Below are positions 1 to 9,925 of a DNA stretch of 53,092 nucleotides, piece by piece; the first letter of the stretch is position 1, and every line of letters starts with the position of its first letter. Under the pieces are notes generated by a model, which saw only the letters and a program-made list of their open reading frames with translations, was not told where the DNA came from and searched no databases. This DNA comes from Chloroflexota bacterium (lineage in GTDB: Bacteria; Chloroflexota; Anaerolineae; Caldilineales; Caldilineaceae): the NCBI GenBank assembly GCA_026389895.1, contig JAPLGZ010000243.1:1-53092 (forward strand). Reading direction: 5' to 3'. Position numbers and translations under genes: made by a program.

Positions 1-1160
1 GTGGGCATCACGTGACTGGGGCCAGCCACATAATCGCCCAATACTTCAAAACTGCGTTCACCCAGGAAGACCCCACCGGCATTTTGCACCGCGCCCAAAT
101 GTTGCCACGGGTCTTGGACCAGCAGACAGAGATGCTCGGGGGCATAGGCGTTGCACAAGGCCAGCGATTGCGCCAGATTCTCGGTCACCACGATGCCACT
201 GCCGCGGCTTAGCGAGCCGGCAATCACCTCGGAACGGCCCAATTCTTCCAATTGGGACATCACGGCGGCCTGCACTTTTTCGGCCATGCTACGGCTGTGG
301 GTCAAGAGAATGGCGCTTGCTAATACGTCATGCTCCGCCTGCGCCAGCAGATCCGCGGCGGCAAATTGGGGATCAGCGCTGTCGTCGGCGATCACGACGG
401 TTTCGGTGGGGCCAGGTAGCCCATCAATGCCCACAATGCCGAAGACTTGACGTTTGGCCAGTGTCGTAAAAAGACTGCCAGGGCCACAAATTTTGTCCAC
501 GGCTTTAACACTTTCGGTGCCAAAAGCCAGCGCACCCACCGCCTGGGCGCCACCGGCGACATAGACCACATGCACGCCGGCAATGTCGGCGGCGACGAGA
601 ATGGCTGGATTGGGCAGCCCAGTGGCCCGTTGTGGCGGCGTAATAATGGCCACGTGCGGCACCCCCGCCACACGGGCCGGAATTGCCGTCATCAGGCAAG
701 AACTGGGCAGCGGTGCACTGCCACCGGGAATATAAATGCCAATGCGCTGGATCGGGCGCACAAGCTGCCCCAGCGTCCCTTCCGCGTCGTTGTGGATCCA
801 ACTCAACGCCGGTTGGCGGCGGTGGAAACTTTCGATGCGCTGGGCGGCCAGTTTTAAAGCGGCTACCGTGGCGGCATCAACCTGTTGATAAGCCGCTTCA
901 ATCTGATCCGGCGTGATCACAAGCGTAACTGGATTCACGCGGTCGAGTCGCTGTGTCCATTCGATCAAGGCGGCGTCACCGCGCTGGCGTACATCGGCCA
1001 GGATGCGGCGCACCACTTCATCGGGTGTCAGGCGTTCGCCAAAGATGGCGGCAATGCCATCCGCTAGTAGATCGGGCACGGCAATTTCGTCCCAGGCCGG
1101 TCGGCGCAGAATGGTGTTTTGGGCTGTTTGTACATCGAAAATCCGCATGAGCTCGGTCAT
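1..1160 (-). CDS. hisD: Histidinol dehydrogenase, 3' end outside window
   Basis: Catalyses the last two steps of histidine synthesis: NAD-dependent oxidation of L-histidinol through the aldehyde to histidine, in the cytoplasm with zinc. Reading the minus strand from 1160 gives [15 protein letters not shown] and then family landmarks: [48 protein letters not shown] and, near the edge, [10 protein letters not shown]. About 386 residues are inside the window; the usual length is near 430, so the C-terminal 40-50 residues are missing. A second in-frame ATG at 1148 (MRIFDV) is possible. It starts 14 bases after the Nudix gene and probably shares its transcript. No other his gene is visible. Family assignment is firm. 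Confidence 0.95.
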   Translation of the reverse strand, partial: MTELMRIFDVQTAQNTILRRPAWDEIAVPDLLADGIAAIFGERLTPDEVVRRILADVRQRGDAALIEWTQRLDRVNPVTLVITPDQIEAAYQQVDAATVAALKLAAQRIESFHRRQPALSWIHNDAEGTLGQLVRPIQRIGIYIPGGSAPLPSSCLMTAIPARVAGVPHVAIITPPQRATGLPNPAILVAADIAGVHVVYVAGGAQAVGALAFGTESVKAVDKICGPGSLFTTLAKRQVFGIVGIDGLPGPTETVVIADDSADPQFAAADLLAQAEHDVLASAILLTHSRSMAEKVQAAVMSQLEELGRSEVIAGSLSRGSGIVVTENLAQSLALCNAYAPEHLCLLVQDPWQHLGAVQNAGGVFLGERSFEVLGDYVAGPSHVMP

Positions 1161-1174
1161 AGAATCCTTTATAT

Positions 1175-1840
1175 TTAGGGGTCGCCACAATCGCGCGTGA
1201 ACCCGCAAACTTGACAGATAATTTTACAGTGACGCTTGACGACCGGACCATTACACATCCAACAATAGGTGTCATCCACCGGTTGATAAACCGGCTGAAA
1301 GGCTGGTTTCGATGGACTGCTGGACGCTTGCGCGATCTGTTTGGCCTGGGTTTGAGTGGCGTCGCTGACAGTGCCTTCCGCTGTGTAAAAGACGACACTG
1401 TGTTCTTGCAACGCGCCATCTTTATAAATAAACTGGCCGGAAAAAAAGCGTTCTTGATCGAGCCATTGCAGAAAAATTTTGTCGCCTGCCCACAAATTCA
1501 GATCGAGCAATTTGTCGTCATCGATCCACCGTAAGACACCCTCTTCCGAGTCGATCAAGTTGCCGGTAAATTCCTGGGCGACAAAGAGAAAGACATACCA
1601 GTCTTCTTCCGCGCTAAAGGCAGGAAAGGTTAATATGCCTCGCCAGCGCGGTTTGGTCAGTTTGAGACCACTTTCCTCTTCGATCTCGCGGATGACACAC
1701 TGTTCTGGGGTTTCACCAGGCAACAGCTTGCCACCCAGGCCATTCCATTTGCCCGCGTGCATATCTGCTGGTTTTTTGATGCGGTGCAGCATCAGGGTGC
1801 GGCCATTGGCTTTGACATAGCAGAGGGTGGCGAGTTTCAT
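1175..1840 (-). CDS. Nudix hydrolase with C-terminal zinc ribbon
   Basis: A 221-residue protein. Residues 37-59 form a complete Nudix box (G37, E43, R51-E52, E55-E56, G58-L59), so it should hydrolyse a nucleoside-diphosphate derivative; the MutT/8-oxo-dGTP class is the nearest by feel ([11 protein letters not shown]). After about residue 135 the family normally ends. Here a variable linker is followed by a zinc ribbon at 193-218 with C193-x2-C196, C209-x2-C212 and extra H204, C205 and C218 ([18 protein letters not shown]). This tail resembles small stand-alone zinc-ribbon proteins. It lies between the E1 beta gene (30-base gap) and hisD (14-base gap). The substrate is unknown. Confidence 0.88.
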   Translation of the reverse strand: MKLATLCYVKANGRTLMLHRIKKPADMHAGKWNGLGGKLLPGETPEQCVIREIEEESGLKLTKPRWRGILTFPAFSAEEDWYVFLFVAQEFTGNLIDSEEGVLRWIDDDKLLDLNLWAGDKIFLQWLDQERFFSGQFIYKDGALQEHSVVFYTAEGTVSDATQTQAKQIAQASSSPSKPAFQPVYQPVDDTYCWMCNGPVVKRHCKIICQVCGFTRDCGDP

Positions 1841-1870
1841 GATGGGATGGCGGCTTGCTGGGTTGGTGCT

Positions 1871-2905
1871 TTAAAAAGCGGCGAGTTCTTTCGCCATCTG
1901 CACAATCTTCGCCGCATTCGGCCGGTAGGCATCCTCTAGCGGTGGACTGAAAGGGATTGGGGTGTCCAGCCCGCCCAGGCGTCGGATTGGTGCATCGAGC
2001 CATTCAAACGCTTGATCAGAGATGATCGCCGCAACCTCCGCGCCCACCCCCACCAGGCGATTGGCGGAATGAACGATCAGCACCTTGCCGGTCTTGCGCG
2101 CCGTGGTCAAAATGGCCTCGGTGTCTAAGGGCTTGAGGGTGCGCAGATCGAGCACTTCAACGTCGATATCTTCCACCGCCAATTGTTCGGCCGCGGTCAA
2201 TGCTTCACGCACTTGGGCGCCATAGGTGATGATCGAAAGATCGTTGCCTGTGCGCGCCAGGTTGGCCTGGCCAATCGGCACCACATAATCACCGGGCGGC
2301 ACATACCCTTTTTCTGAGCGATAGAGCGGCTTGCTTTCAAAATAGATGACGGGATTGTCGTCGCGAATCGCGGCCAGGAGCAGCCCTTTGGCATCGGCTG
2401 GTGTCGCCGGCGCCACAACTTTTAGCCCTGGTGTGTGGACAAACCAAGCCTCTGGGTTCTGGCTATGAAAGGGGCCAGAGCGCAGCCCGCCGTCGCTTGG
2501 CGCGCGAATCACCCACGGCACGGCCGCGCCCCAACGATAATGATTGGTTGCCGCAAATTGGACAATACTATCAAAGGCGGTCGAGATAAAATCGGCAAAT
2601 TGCATCTCGATCACAGGGCGCAATCCCATCAGCGCCATGCCGGTGGCCGCGCCCACAAAGCCCAATTCGGCCATTGGCATGTTGAGCACCCGTTTTTCGC
2701 CAAACTCGTCCGTAAAACCTTTGGTGACTTTAAACGCACCCCCAAACGTGCCGCCGATGTCTTCGCCCATGACAAAGACATTTGGATCACGCCGCATTTC
2801 TTCACGGAGTGCTTCGCTGATCGCGGCAATGTAGGTCAGTTCGCGCGTTGTATCAGCAATCTGTTCTGGGTCGGCAAATCCAAAATTATTGGGTAATTGA
2901 CTCAT
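1871..2905 (-). CDS. 2-oxoacid dehydrogenase E1 component, beta subunit
   Basis: The beta subunit of a thiamine-diphosphate E1 (pyruvate, acetoin or branched-chain 2-oxoacid type), which with the alpha subunit decarboxylates the 2-oxoacid and passes the acyl group to lipoyl-E2. Landmarks are EALREEMRRDPNVFVMGED, FVGAATGMALMGLRPV, the region around HSQNPEAWFVHTPGLKVV and the C-terminal VEVLDLRTLKPLD. The start is taken at ATG 2905 (MSQLPNNF, 344 residues); an upstream TTG at 2941 would only add 12 unlike-family residues. It follows E1 alpha by 114 bases. No E2 or E3 gene is nearby, so the specificity cannot be read from context. Confidence 0.93.
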   Translation of the reverse strand: MSQLPNNFGFADPEQIADTTRELTYIAAISEALREEMRRDPNVFVMGEDIGGTFGGAFKVTKGFTDEFGEKRVLNMPMAELGFVGAATGMALMGLRPVIEMQFADFISTAFDSIVQFAATNHYRWGAAVPWVIRAPSDGGLRSGPFHSQNPEAWFVHTPGLKVVAPATPADAKGLLLAAIRDDNPVIYFESKPLYRSEKGYVPPGDYVVPIGQANLARTGNDLSIITYGAQVREALTAAEQLAVEDIDVEVLDLRTLKPLDTEAILTTARKTGKVLIVHSANRLVGVGAEVAAIISDQAFEWLDAPIRRLGGLDTPIPFSPPLEDAYRPNAAKIVQMAKELAAF

Positions 2906-3019
2906 AATCGTTTCTATGGCTAGTTTGTGTTCGTAGCGCAATTTTTAAGATATTTTACTATAGAAATTCATTGGTGGTAACGCAACCCTGCCCTAACCAA
3001 GAGCGGGCGAGGGGAGGGG

Positions 3020-3994
3020 CTACTCCGCATATACACCCTGTTCAACGGTCGCGGGATCCGGCAAGGGTGCTTTCTCTGCATACTCAATGGCATCGGTAAC
3101 TTCGATTTCACAACGGTGCTTGATTTCGTCAAGCTCTTCTTGATCAGTCAAGCCCTGCGCCAGCAATTGTTGCTCAAATAAGATGACCGGATTCTTCCGT
3201 TCCCACTCGGCCAACAATTCGCGCGGCACATATTCCGCACCATCGTGAATGGCGTGGCCCATCATGCGCATGGTCTTGGCCTCAATCAAGGTCGGACCGC
3301 CACCGGCGCGGGCTCGTTCCACCGCCTCCTTGGTGACGGCATAGACCGCCTCAACATCGTTGCCTTCGACGATGTTGCCAGGAATCCCGTAACCAGCGGC
3401 ACGCGTGGCAATATCCGGGATCTTCATCTGTTGGACTAACGGGGTTGAGTAGGCATATTGGTTGTTTTCAACAATTAACACAAGCGGGGCATTAAAGACG
3501 GCGGCCATGTTTAATGTTTCATGAAAAAGCCCGGCACTGGTTGAGCCATCGCCAATGTAAGTCATGGCGACGCGTGGTTCATTGCGATAGACAAAACTCA
3601 TCGCCACACCCAGCGCCACAGGCACGGTTTGCGGCAGGTGGCTGATAAATCCCACCAAGTTTAAACTCATATCGCCAGAACCATGCATATTGGCATCGCG
3701 CCCCGCATTGGTGCCGGTGGCTCGGCCTAGCAAATTCGAAAAGACGCGCCGCAGGGTCAATCCCCGCAATAAATAGCAACCCAGATCGCGATGCAGGGGA
3801 GCAACCACATCTTCCGGCGCCAAGGCATAGCCGGTGCCAACGCTGATTGCTTCGTGGCCACGCTCGCTGAACATACCCCCAACGCCCCGGCCTTGCTTCC
3901 AATAGGCCACGGCAATATCGTCGAACGTGCGCGTCAACCGCATCCAATAATAAATTTCCAGTTTTTGGTCTCTGGTTAATGAATAGTTTGACAT
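3020..3994 (-). CDS. 2-oxoacid dehydrogenase E1 component, alpha subunit
   Basis: A 324-residue alpha subunit of the heterotetrameric E1. The ThDP-binding motif is GDG at 148-150 and ends in ENN at 176-178. MFSERGHEAISVG near residue 45 and HRDLGCYLLRG near 70 are typical of the PdhA/AcoA/BkdA group. Phosphorylation-loop-like residues (AIHDGAEYVP, near 255) are present as in bacterial homologues. Directly upstream of its beta subunit in one operon. It could be pyruvate dehydrogenase or branched-chain 2-oxoacid dehydrogenase; sequence alone does not decide. Confidence 0.93.
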   Translation of the reverse strand: MSNYSLTRDQKLEIYYWMRLTRTFDDIAVAYWKQGRGVGGMFSERGHEAISVGTGYALAPEDVVAPLHRDLGCYLLRGLTLRRVFSNLLGRATGTNAGRDANMHGSGDMSLNLVGFISHLPQTVPVALGVAMSFVYRNEPRVAMTYIGDGSTSAGLFHETLNMAAVFNAPLVLIVENNQYAYSTPLVQQMKIPDIATRAAGYGIPGNIVEGNDVEAVYAVTKEAVERARAGGGPTLIEAKTMRMMGHAIHDGAEYVPRELLAEWERKNPVILFEQQLLAQGLTDQEELDEIKHRCEIEVTDAIEYAEKAPLPDPATVEQGVYAE

Positions 3995-4061
3995 GGTCCG
4001 CTGGATATAATTTGTTTGATTTTAGCTGGATGAAAGTAAATAGTGAACAGTTAAAAGAACT

Positions 4062-4859
4062 TCATTTCTTTTGGCTGATAACTTGGTAAGCCAGACTTAA
4101 AATCTGTCTGACCACTGCCTCGGGCGAGAGACTAGAGGTATCAATCACAATGGCATCGTCTGCGGGATGCAACGGTGAAACCTCACGATGGCTGTCCAGA
4201 TCATCGCGCTGTAGAATTGCCTTTAGAACCGTATTGAGCTCAGCGTTTTTGCCCTGCTCGCGCATCTCTTCATAACGTCGCCTGGCTCGTTCATTGCTGG
4301 TGGCATCCAGATAAATTTTCCAAGGTGCTTCAGGTACAACAACGGTGCCAATGTCACGCCCAGCCATAACAATGCCATCTTTTTCGGCCTGGCCGCTCCC
4401 GTAATATTGACTCAGATGGCGCTGCTTGCCACTCAACGTTTGTCGCACAACGCCATAAGCTGAGACAATCGAGACATTTTGATCGACCTCGAGGGTGCGC
4501 AGTTGTGTGGTAATATCAATCCCATCCACAATCACTGTACACTGGCGACCATCGGTCTCTTGCACGGCCGCGGGCATGACATCAATAGGCAAATGGGCTG
4601 CCAATTCACTAATGCGAACCTGATCTTGGGTCGCTATCCCACGCTGTAAAGCCGCCCAGGTCACCGCGCGATACATGACGCCTGTGTCAAAGAATAAGAA
4701 ATTAACCAAGTCGGCCAACTGATGACCCACTGTGCTTTTGCCTGATCCGGCCGGCCCATCTAGCGTGACAATCGCGGGGCGCAGACTGCGGAACGCTGTA
4801 ATCAAGGTTGAAAGCTCCTCTGGTTGGCTTGTCGCGGAAATCGGCTTGCCATCAATCAT
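4062..4859 (-). CDS. cmk: Cytidylate kinase
   Basis: Phosphorylates CMP/dCMP with ATP, in pyrimidine nucleotide supply. The P-loop GPAGSGKST, the FFDTGVMYRAVT strand-helix, the GRDIGTVV motif and the lid region DATSNERARRRYEEM are all present. The start is taken at ATG 4859 (MIDGKPIS, 265 residues): it overlaps the last 8 bases of the preceding pseudouridine synthase gene, a usual sign of translational coupling; reading further upstream adds residues inside the neighbour. About 25 residues precede the normal Cmk N-terminus. The cmk-pseudouridine synthase pairing is common in bacteria. Confidence 0.94.
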   Translation of the reverse strand: MIDGKPISATSQPEELSTLITAFRSLRPAIVTLDGPAGSGKSTVGHQLADLVNFLFFDTGVMYRAVTWAALQRGIATQDQVRISELAAHLPIDVMPAAVQETDGRQCTVIVDGIDITTQLRTLEVDQNVSIVSAYGVVRQTLSGKQRHLSQYYGSGQAEKDGIVMAGRDIGTVVVPEAPWKIYLDATSNERARRRYEEMREQGKNAELNTVLKAILQRDDLDSHREVSPLHPADDAIVIDTSSLSPEAVVRQILSLAYQVISQKK

Positions 4860-5751
4860 GCCGTACTCTTTGCTTTCTTTGAGGGCGACCGGCACTTTTG
4901 GGCTCGGTCGCATTTTTACCGGTGGTTAGCCGACGTTGCGGCGATGGCATGCGCCGTTTGTCAATTGTCTCGCTGGGGGCAGGTCGGTTGCTTGGTGTGG
5001 CCACCATCTCGCGCAAGGCAGAGACCTCGCTGCGTGTTAGATGCTCATTTTGGCCTAGTTTCAGCCGACTCAGCGTGAGTGGGCCGATCGACCAGCGCAC
5101 GAGGCGAAGGGCTGGATAGCCAATCGCGGCGGTCATGTGGCGGATCTGGCGTTTCTTGCCCTCGCGCAGCACCACTTCAAGCCAGATACCTTCGTTTGGT
5201 CCTTTGCTTAGAAATAGATCGGGCGGCAAGTGTTCAACCACATGAATTTGGGCCGGCGCGGTGCGACCTTCTGGCAGATCGATGCCTGTCCGAAATTGGG
5301 CAAGTGCTTCTTGGGTAGGGCGTTGTGCGACTAAGACATAATATGTTTTCGGATGTTGGAAACGCGGGTGGGTGAGTTTGTGGGCCAACTCCCCATCATC
5401 GGTCAATAAGACGAGACCCTCGCTGTGCAGGTCAAGCCGGCCCACGGGAAACACTCGTCGTAAATCGGGTGGTAATAGATCGGCCACCGTTTGGCGTTCA
5501 CCCTGTTCTCCGCCAATGTCACTGATGACGCCGCGTGGTTTGTGAAGCTTCAGGTAAAGATGGCGCTTCGGCATGATCACGGGCTTGCCATCTACCGAAA
5601 TCTGCACGACATCTGGGTCCACTTTTGTGCCCAATTCTGTGACGGTGTGCCCATTTACCTGCACGCGGCCATCGACAATCAGTTGTTCACACGCGCGCCG
5701 GCTTGCTACCCCCGCCGCGGCGATGATCTTTTGTAAACGTTCTTCGCTCAT
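4852..5751 (-). CDS. rRNA pseudouridine synthase, RluB/RsuA family
   Basis: Isomerises a uridine in ribosomal RNA (RluB acts on 23S, RsuA on 16S). An N-terminal S4 RNA-binding domain (LQKIIAAAGVASRRACEQL to about residue 60) is followed by the catalytic domain with VFPVGRLDLHSEGL, whose aspartate is the nucleophile, and EGKKRQIRHMTAAIG. The basic C-terminal tail of about 55 residues (rich in R, K, P, S) is longer than the core family and looks disordered. Start at ATG 5751 (MSEERLQ) behind a weak AGGAAA; 299 residues. Its stop overlaps cmk. Confidence 0.92.
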   Translation of the reverse strand: MSEERLQKIIAAAGVASRRACEQLIVDGRVQVNGHTVTELGTKVDPDVVQISVDGKPVIMPKRHLYLKLHKPRGVISDIGGEQGERQTVADLLPPDLRRVFPVGRLDLHSEGLVLLTDDGELAHKLTHPRFQHPKTYYVLVAQRPTQEALAQFRTGIDLPEGRTAPAQIHVVEHLPPDLFLSKGPNEGIWLEVVLREGKKRQIRHMTAAIGYPALRLVRWSIGPLTLSRLKLGQNEHLTRSEVSALREMVATPSNRPAPSETIDKRRMPSPQRRLTTGKNATEPKSAGRPQRKQRVRHD

Positions 5752-5769
5752 AGATTTCCTAATCGACAA

Positions 5770-5966
5770 CTGTCAAAGGACAGTAATAAAGTGGCCACGG
5801 CAAATGGTTGCTTGCCAGCACAGATAGGCATAAAACTAGATTGGATCGGGAAGAAGCTCCTAGCTAGGTGACGCCTGCTTGTTTCCTCGTCTACCTAATT
5901 TCTCTAAGCCCGCTCATCTCGACGAATGATTGACAATTGACAAACTCACCCTTGCCAATCGTTTGA
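5770..5966. other. Intergenic stretch between carboxypeptidase and pseudouridine synthase genes
   Basis: About 200 bases without a credible reading frame. It should hold the promoter or read-through region for the rluB-cmk-E1 series. I see no convincing -35/-10 pair or intrinsic terminator. Confidence 0.3.
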
Positions 5967-7145
5967 TCACCAAAGTAATAACGGCTGGGTGGTGATCAAC
6001 TGATCGCCTAGCCGCCATTCGATCACACCGACGGTCATGCCAGATTGCCAAGGCTGACTGGCGGGTGGCAATTGGAGCAGACGGTAGGTTTGTAACGTCG
6101 CGGCATCGCCGCGTCGCACCAACAACGTGGGTGGTATACCGGTTGCACGCAAATGCCATAATGAACCATCTGGCGCATAAACACGATTCAAGACAGAAAC
6201 TTCATTCAGGTTGCCATCGATCCAGCGATAGTTTGCTTGATAAGCGGCATCGAGCGCCATCGTATCACTATACCTATCAGTGCTACCCAGCACAATGCTC
6301 AAAACCTGATGCCTATTGTGCATGATACTGGCGACCAAACACTCGCCCGCATTGTCGGTTGTTCCCGTCTTAATGCCATTCGCACCCGGAAATTTTCCGA
6401 GCAATTCGTTGGTGTTATGCAGATCATGGCCTGCAACCGTAATATCGGTGGTGCCAACAATTTTTTGAAAGAGCGGGAATGCCCAATCTTTACGGGCCAG
6501 CACAAGCAGATCATTGGCGCTTGTGACATGCTGCGCAACATCGTTACCTTCTGGGTTGACGAAATGGGTCTGCTTGAGGCCCAACGCCATCGCCCGCTGG
6601 TTCATCTGCTCGACAAAGGCCTTAACACTGCCGGCTGTATGGCGGGCCAAGGCTGTGGCTGCGTCATTACCGCTAACCGTTAATAAACCCCATAAGAGCT
6701 GCTCCACCGTCAGGGTCTCACCGACCTGCAAATTCATACTAGAGCCACCGATCAGATCCGCGCCTTGGATGGTGACGGTGGCCGTCAGATCATTTGTTTC
6801 GAGCACGAGTAATGCCGTCATTAACTTGGTCAAGCTAGCGGGCGGCAACGCTTGATCGGCATTGCGGGCATAGAGCGTTTTATCTGCATCTACGTCATAA
6901 AGCAACCATGCCTTGGCCGTTAAGGTCGGCAACTGTTGCTGCTGGCTTAACTGGGCTATCTCGCTGGCGGTCAAGCGCTGGGTCGGCAGAATTGTGCGAT
7001 CCACCAAACGGGGTGGCCCAAAACCACAAAGAAAAATCCCACCCAAAATTGACAAGACAAATAGTAAAAAATGTGGCTTATACAAAGTGCCCGCCTTAGG
7101 CCTGGTCACCGGACACGCGCTTGGTAGAAACGAATTCGGATACAT
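5967..7145 (-). CDS. D-alanyl-D-alanine carboxypeptidase, peptidase S11
   Basis: A penicillin-binding-protein-5/DacF-like enzyme that trims the terminal D-Ala of peptidoglycan stem peptides outside the membrane. The active-site motifs are in order: SLTKLMTAL (Ser-x-x-Lys), SGNDAAT (Ser-x-Asn) and GIKTGTTDNAGECL (Lys-Thr-Gly). A hydrophobic segment near residues 26-44 would serve as signal anchor. The C-terminal 90 residues resemble the short beta domain of DacF proteins, with no clear amphipathic membrane helix. 392 residues, ATG start behind AAAGG. It lies alone between secF and the rluB-cmk pair. Confidence 0.92.
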   Translation of the reverse strand: MYPNSFLPSACPVTRPKAGTLYKPHFLLFVLSILGGIFLCGFGPPRLVDRTILPTQRLTASEIAQLSQQQQLPTLTAKAWLLYDVDADKTLYARNADQALPPASLTKLMTALLVLETNDLTATVTIQGADLIGGSSMNLQVGETLTVEQLLWGLLTVSGNDAATALARHTAGSVKAFVEQMNQRAMALGLKQTHFVNPEGNDVAQHVTSANDLLVLARKDWAFPLFQKIVGTTDITVAGHDLHNTNELLGKFPGANGIKTGTTDNAGECLVASIMHNRHQVLSIVLGSTDRYSDTMALDAAYQANYRWIDGNLNEVSVLNRVYAPDGSLWHLRATGIPPTLLVRRGDAATLQTYRLLQLPPASQPWQSGMTVGVIEWRLGDQLITTQPLLLW

Positions 7146-7291
7146 AGAATGGCGACCTTTCTTAGACGCATTCTACCGGTATTCGTTAACAGCGTCAAGC
7201 CAATCTCCTAACCAGGCAAGCTTGGCTTGCTGCTGTCGACGCAATAGTTTATTTGTACAGACACATCGATCTGATTTTAGGATTATACGCG

Positions 7292-7346
7292 CTTGCAAGC
7301 CCATCGCAGCGAAGCGATGAGCGCTCCGCTGCGATGGGCTTGCAAG
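7292..7346. repeat. 20-bp perfect inverted repeat
   Basis: The arms 7292-7311 (CTTGCAAGCCCATCGCAGCG) and 7327-7346 are perfectly complementary around a 15-base loop that contains a further GCGCT-type echo. It sits in the 278-base gap after secF and before the carboxypeptidase gene. There is no run of T on either side, so a normal intrinsic terminator is not supported; it could be a U-less terminator, an mRNA-stabilising hairpin or a small mobile palindrome. Confidence 0.7.
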
Positions 7347-7423
7347 TAGGTTGCCCGCTTCATTGCCAAGCAGTGTGTTATAGTGTGCGCAACGAGTCAA
7401 TTGACGACGTTGCATCAGTGACC

Positions 7424-8374
7424 TTAGGCCAGTGCCGTTTGTCCGTTGGCCGGCGGGGTAGAAGTGTCCTCGCGATGCAGCCAAGAACCCTCGTCCCAGG
7501 CGACCAGTAAGGCCGAGGCATTGAAGATCGAGCTATAGGTGCCAGAAGAAATCCCAACCAACAATGTTGCTGTAAACTGGCGCAAAGTAGGTCCACCTAG
7601 CACTAAGATGGCCGTCAAGGTTAACAATGTGGTGACATGGGTGGCCAATGAACGGTGGGCAGTTTCGATAATGCTCCGGTTGGCAATCATGCTCAAAGTT
7701 TCACCGCGATGGCGACGGACGTTTTCCCGCACGCGATCAAAGACGACGATTGTATCGCTGACGCTATACCCAATCACTGTCATGGTTGCCGTGAGGAAGA
7801 GCGCATCGATTTCCCAGCCTGCAATCAAATGCATGATACAGATAAAAGAGATAACCACCAGAATATCGTGGATCAAAGCGATTACTGCCGATGCCCCGAA
7901 CCGGAAAGGATGCGCTACATGGCGGAAGGCTAATGCAATGTAGCCTAGGATCAAGATCGAGGCTACCGCAAGGGCTAGAAGGGCAGACTTGCTGATCTCG
8001 CTACCAATCGAAGGGCCAATGCTCCGGTAGGATTGTTCTTCCACTACCCCAAATTTGTCCTTCAATTTTTGCTGAAGCGTTGCTTTTTCGTCCGCCCCAA
8101 TATTTTTGAACTTGACTTCCACGGTCCGGTCATTTTCCACGGTAAAAGCCGAGGTGTCTGGGAAGCCATTGTCAACAAAGATTTGGCGTACATCCGCTGG
8201 GTCGACTGCCTTGTCGAAGCGCAACTCCCACAACGTGCCGCCGGTGTAGTCGATGCTCAAAGGTAGTAGGACCCCGCGCGTCGACAACGACCAGATCATA
8301 TAAATAACGGCCGGCAACGTGAGCACCAGCGAAATCGCAAAGTAAAAACCGCGTCGTTCCATAATTCTATACAT
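7424..8374 (-). CDS. secF: Protein translocase subunit SecF
   Basis: Membrane part of the SecDF complex, which uses the proton gradient to help pull secreted proteins across. 316 residues. The first transmembrane helix ([19 protein letters not shown]) is followed by a periplasmic P4-type domain ([13 protein letters not shown] onward) and five more helices with [20 protein letters not shown], the family hallmark containing the conserved Asp/Arg. It ends in a short polar tail. Directly downstream of secD, 147 bases away. Confidence 0.95.
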   Translation of the reverse strand: MYRIMERRGFYFAISLVLTLPAVIYMIWSLSTRGVLLPLSIDYTGGTLWELRFDKAVDPADVRQIFVDNGFPDTSAFTVENDRTVEVKFKNIGADEKATLQQKLKDKFGVVEEQSYRSIGPSIGSEISKSALLALAVASILILGYIALAFRHVAHPFRFGASAVIALIHDILVVISFICIMHLIAGWEIDALFLTATMTVIGYSVSDTIVVFDRVRENVRRHRGETLSMIANRSIIETAHRSLATHVTTLLTLTAILVLGGPTLRQFTATLLVGISSGTYSSIFNASALLVAWDEGSWLHREDTSTPPANGQTALA

Positions 8375-8459
8375 AAATTTCGCGTCCTCAATCTTGTGTA
8401 AAAACGCCGGTTGCGGCGACTCTATGAATAATTAAGTGAAAGCTTTTCGCTATGCTTGC

Positions 8460-8512
8460 CCGTAAGCCGACGCCATGTAAAAGGCTAACAGAATTGTTGG
8501 CGGCTTACTCGT
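8460..8512. repeat. Imperfect hairpin between secD and secF
   Basis: GTAAGCCG followed by a CGCCA segment pairs, with a one-base bulge, to TGGCG and CGGCTTAC about 30 bases away. It sits between the secD stop and the secF start and might tune secF expression. It is a modest structure and could be chance. Confidence 0.35.
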
Positions 8513-8521
8513 GATAATCCA

Positions 8522-9925
8522 CTAGTGGCCAATCATGCTGCGCGACTCTAACAATGTCCGCGCATTGCTGGATAGGAAGGCGCGCATGAATGCCCGCGTG
8601 ATCACGACCGCCGAGAACATGGAGAGCATAACACCAATCGCCAGTGTAATCGCAAAGCCCTTAACAATGCTGGCGCCAAAGGTGCTACCAAACCAGAAGA
8701 GTACGATACAGGTGATAATGGTGGAGACATTGCTGTCAAAAATGGCTGGCCACGCTCGAGTAAAGCCCGCCTCAATCGCTGAGTGTAGCGGCCGACCGGC
8801 GCGCAATTCTTCTTTCATCCGTTCAAAGATCAGAATATTCGCATCGACGGCAATCCCGATCGATAGAATAAAACCGGCCAAACCAGGCAACGATAAGGTC
8901 ACCGGAATCAACTTGAAAATTGTCAAGTTGAAGAGGATGTAAATCAAGAGCGCAACACAAGCCAACACACCAGGCAGACGGTATAACACCAACATAAAGA
9001 TAATAACCGCCACCAGCCCGATAATGCCAGCACGGAAGCTGCGATCTAACGAATCCTGACCGAGGCTGGCGCCAATCGTCCGTTTGTCGATAACTTCCAG
9101 GGGCACTGGCAATGAACCGTAGCGCATTTGCACCGCTAACGACTCTGCCTCATCACGGGTGAAGCTGCCAGAAATTTGCCCTCGATCGGTAATCACGGCA
9201 TTAATCGAAGGCGCTGAGAGGACGCGTCCGTCAAGCACAATCACCAACTGTTTGCCGATGTGCTCTTTTGTATAGGTGCCAAATTTTGTGCTGCCATCAC
9301 CGGTCAATTCAAAATTGATCTGCCATTGATTGTATTGATCTTGGGTGGCAATCGCCGAGCGTAGAATGTCACCTGTCATGACGGTTTTGAACACTTTGTC
9401 AGGATAGGGATTGCTAAGGGATGGCGTTGTATTACTAATGGCGGCACTCTTCTGCAAATCTTTGGCGGCGGTTGGGCGATTGGTGGTGTTGAGGATCATA
9501 TCTTTCACCATTTGCATGCCTTCCGGGTCAATGAATTCAAGCTGTCCTGTGGAGCGTAAGGTTTCAACGGCTTGATCCGGATTATTGACACCGGGCAGTT
9601 CGACGATCAAGCGATTTGTGCCTTGAACTTGCACGACTGCTTCAGAAACGCCTAGCCCGTTCACGCGGCTCTCAACAATTGCCTTGGCGGCATTGATCGC
9701 CCCGTCGGGGATTGCCTGACCTTCTGGTAATTTGGTCTGGAGCAACACCTGGGTGCCGCCGCGCAAGTCTAGCCCTAATTTTAGATCGAGCGGTTCGCGC
9801 TGCGCGTTCGGATCGGTGGACCGCGAGCGTTCTAGCCAACTTGGATGGTCAACTGGCAGCACGATATAGACGGCTGCTAGCACGAGCAAAAGAATAATAA
9901 CCAATGTAACGGTGTTATTTCGCAT
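8522..9925 (-). CDS. secD: Protein translocase subunit SecD
   Basis: Partner of SecF. 467 residues with six transmembrane helices: the first at residues 7-26, the periplasmic domain starting at [14 protein letters not shown], the P1-base region [19 protein letters not shown], and the C-terminal block with the signature [19 protein letters not shown] followed by [16 protein letters not shown] start at 9925 in MRNNTVTLV. secD and secF are separate here, not fused. Confidence 0.95.
   Translation of the reverse strand: MRNNTVTLVIILLLVLAAVYIVLPVDHPSWLERSRSTDPNAQREPLDLKLGLDLRGGTQVLLQTKLPEGQAIPDGAINAAKAIVESRVNGLGVSEAVVQVQGTNRLIVELPGVNNPDQAVETLRSTGQLEFIDPEGMQMVKDMILNTTNRPTAAKDLQKSAAISNTTPSLSNPYPDKVFKTVMTGDILRSAIATQDQYNQWQINFELTGDGSTKFGTYTKEHIGKQLVIVLDGRVLSAPSINAVITDRGQISGSFTRDEAESLAVQMRYGSLPVPLEVIDKRTIGASLGQDSLDRSFRAGIIGLVAVIIFMLVLYRLPGVLACVALLIYILFNLTIFKLIPVTLSLPGLAGFILSIGIAVDANILIFERMKEELRAGRPLHSAIEAGFTRAWPAIFDSNVSTIITCIVLFWFGSTFGASIVKGFAITLAIGVMLSMFSAVVITRAFMRAFLSSNARTLLESRSMIGH

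Noticed and set aside
1-1150. Several plus-strand frames antisense to hisD
   Set aside because: They are shadows of the clear hisD reading on the minus strand.
2906-2941. Longer E1 beta starting at TTG 2941
   Set aside because: The extra 12 residues are unlike the family and ATG 2905 is available.
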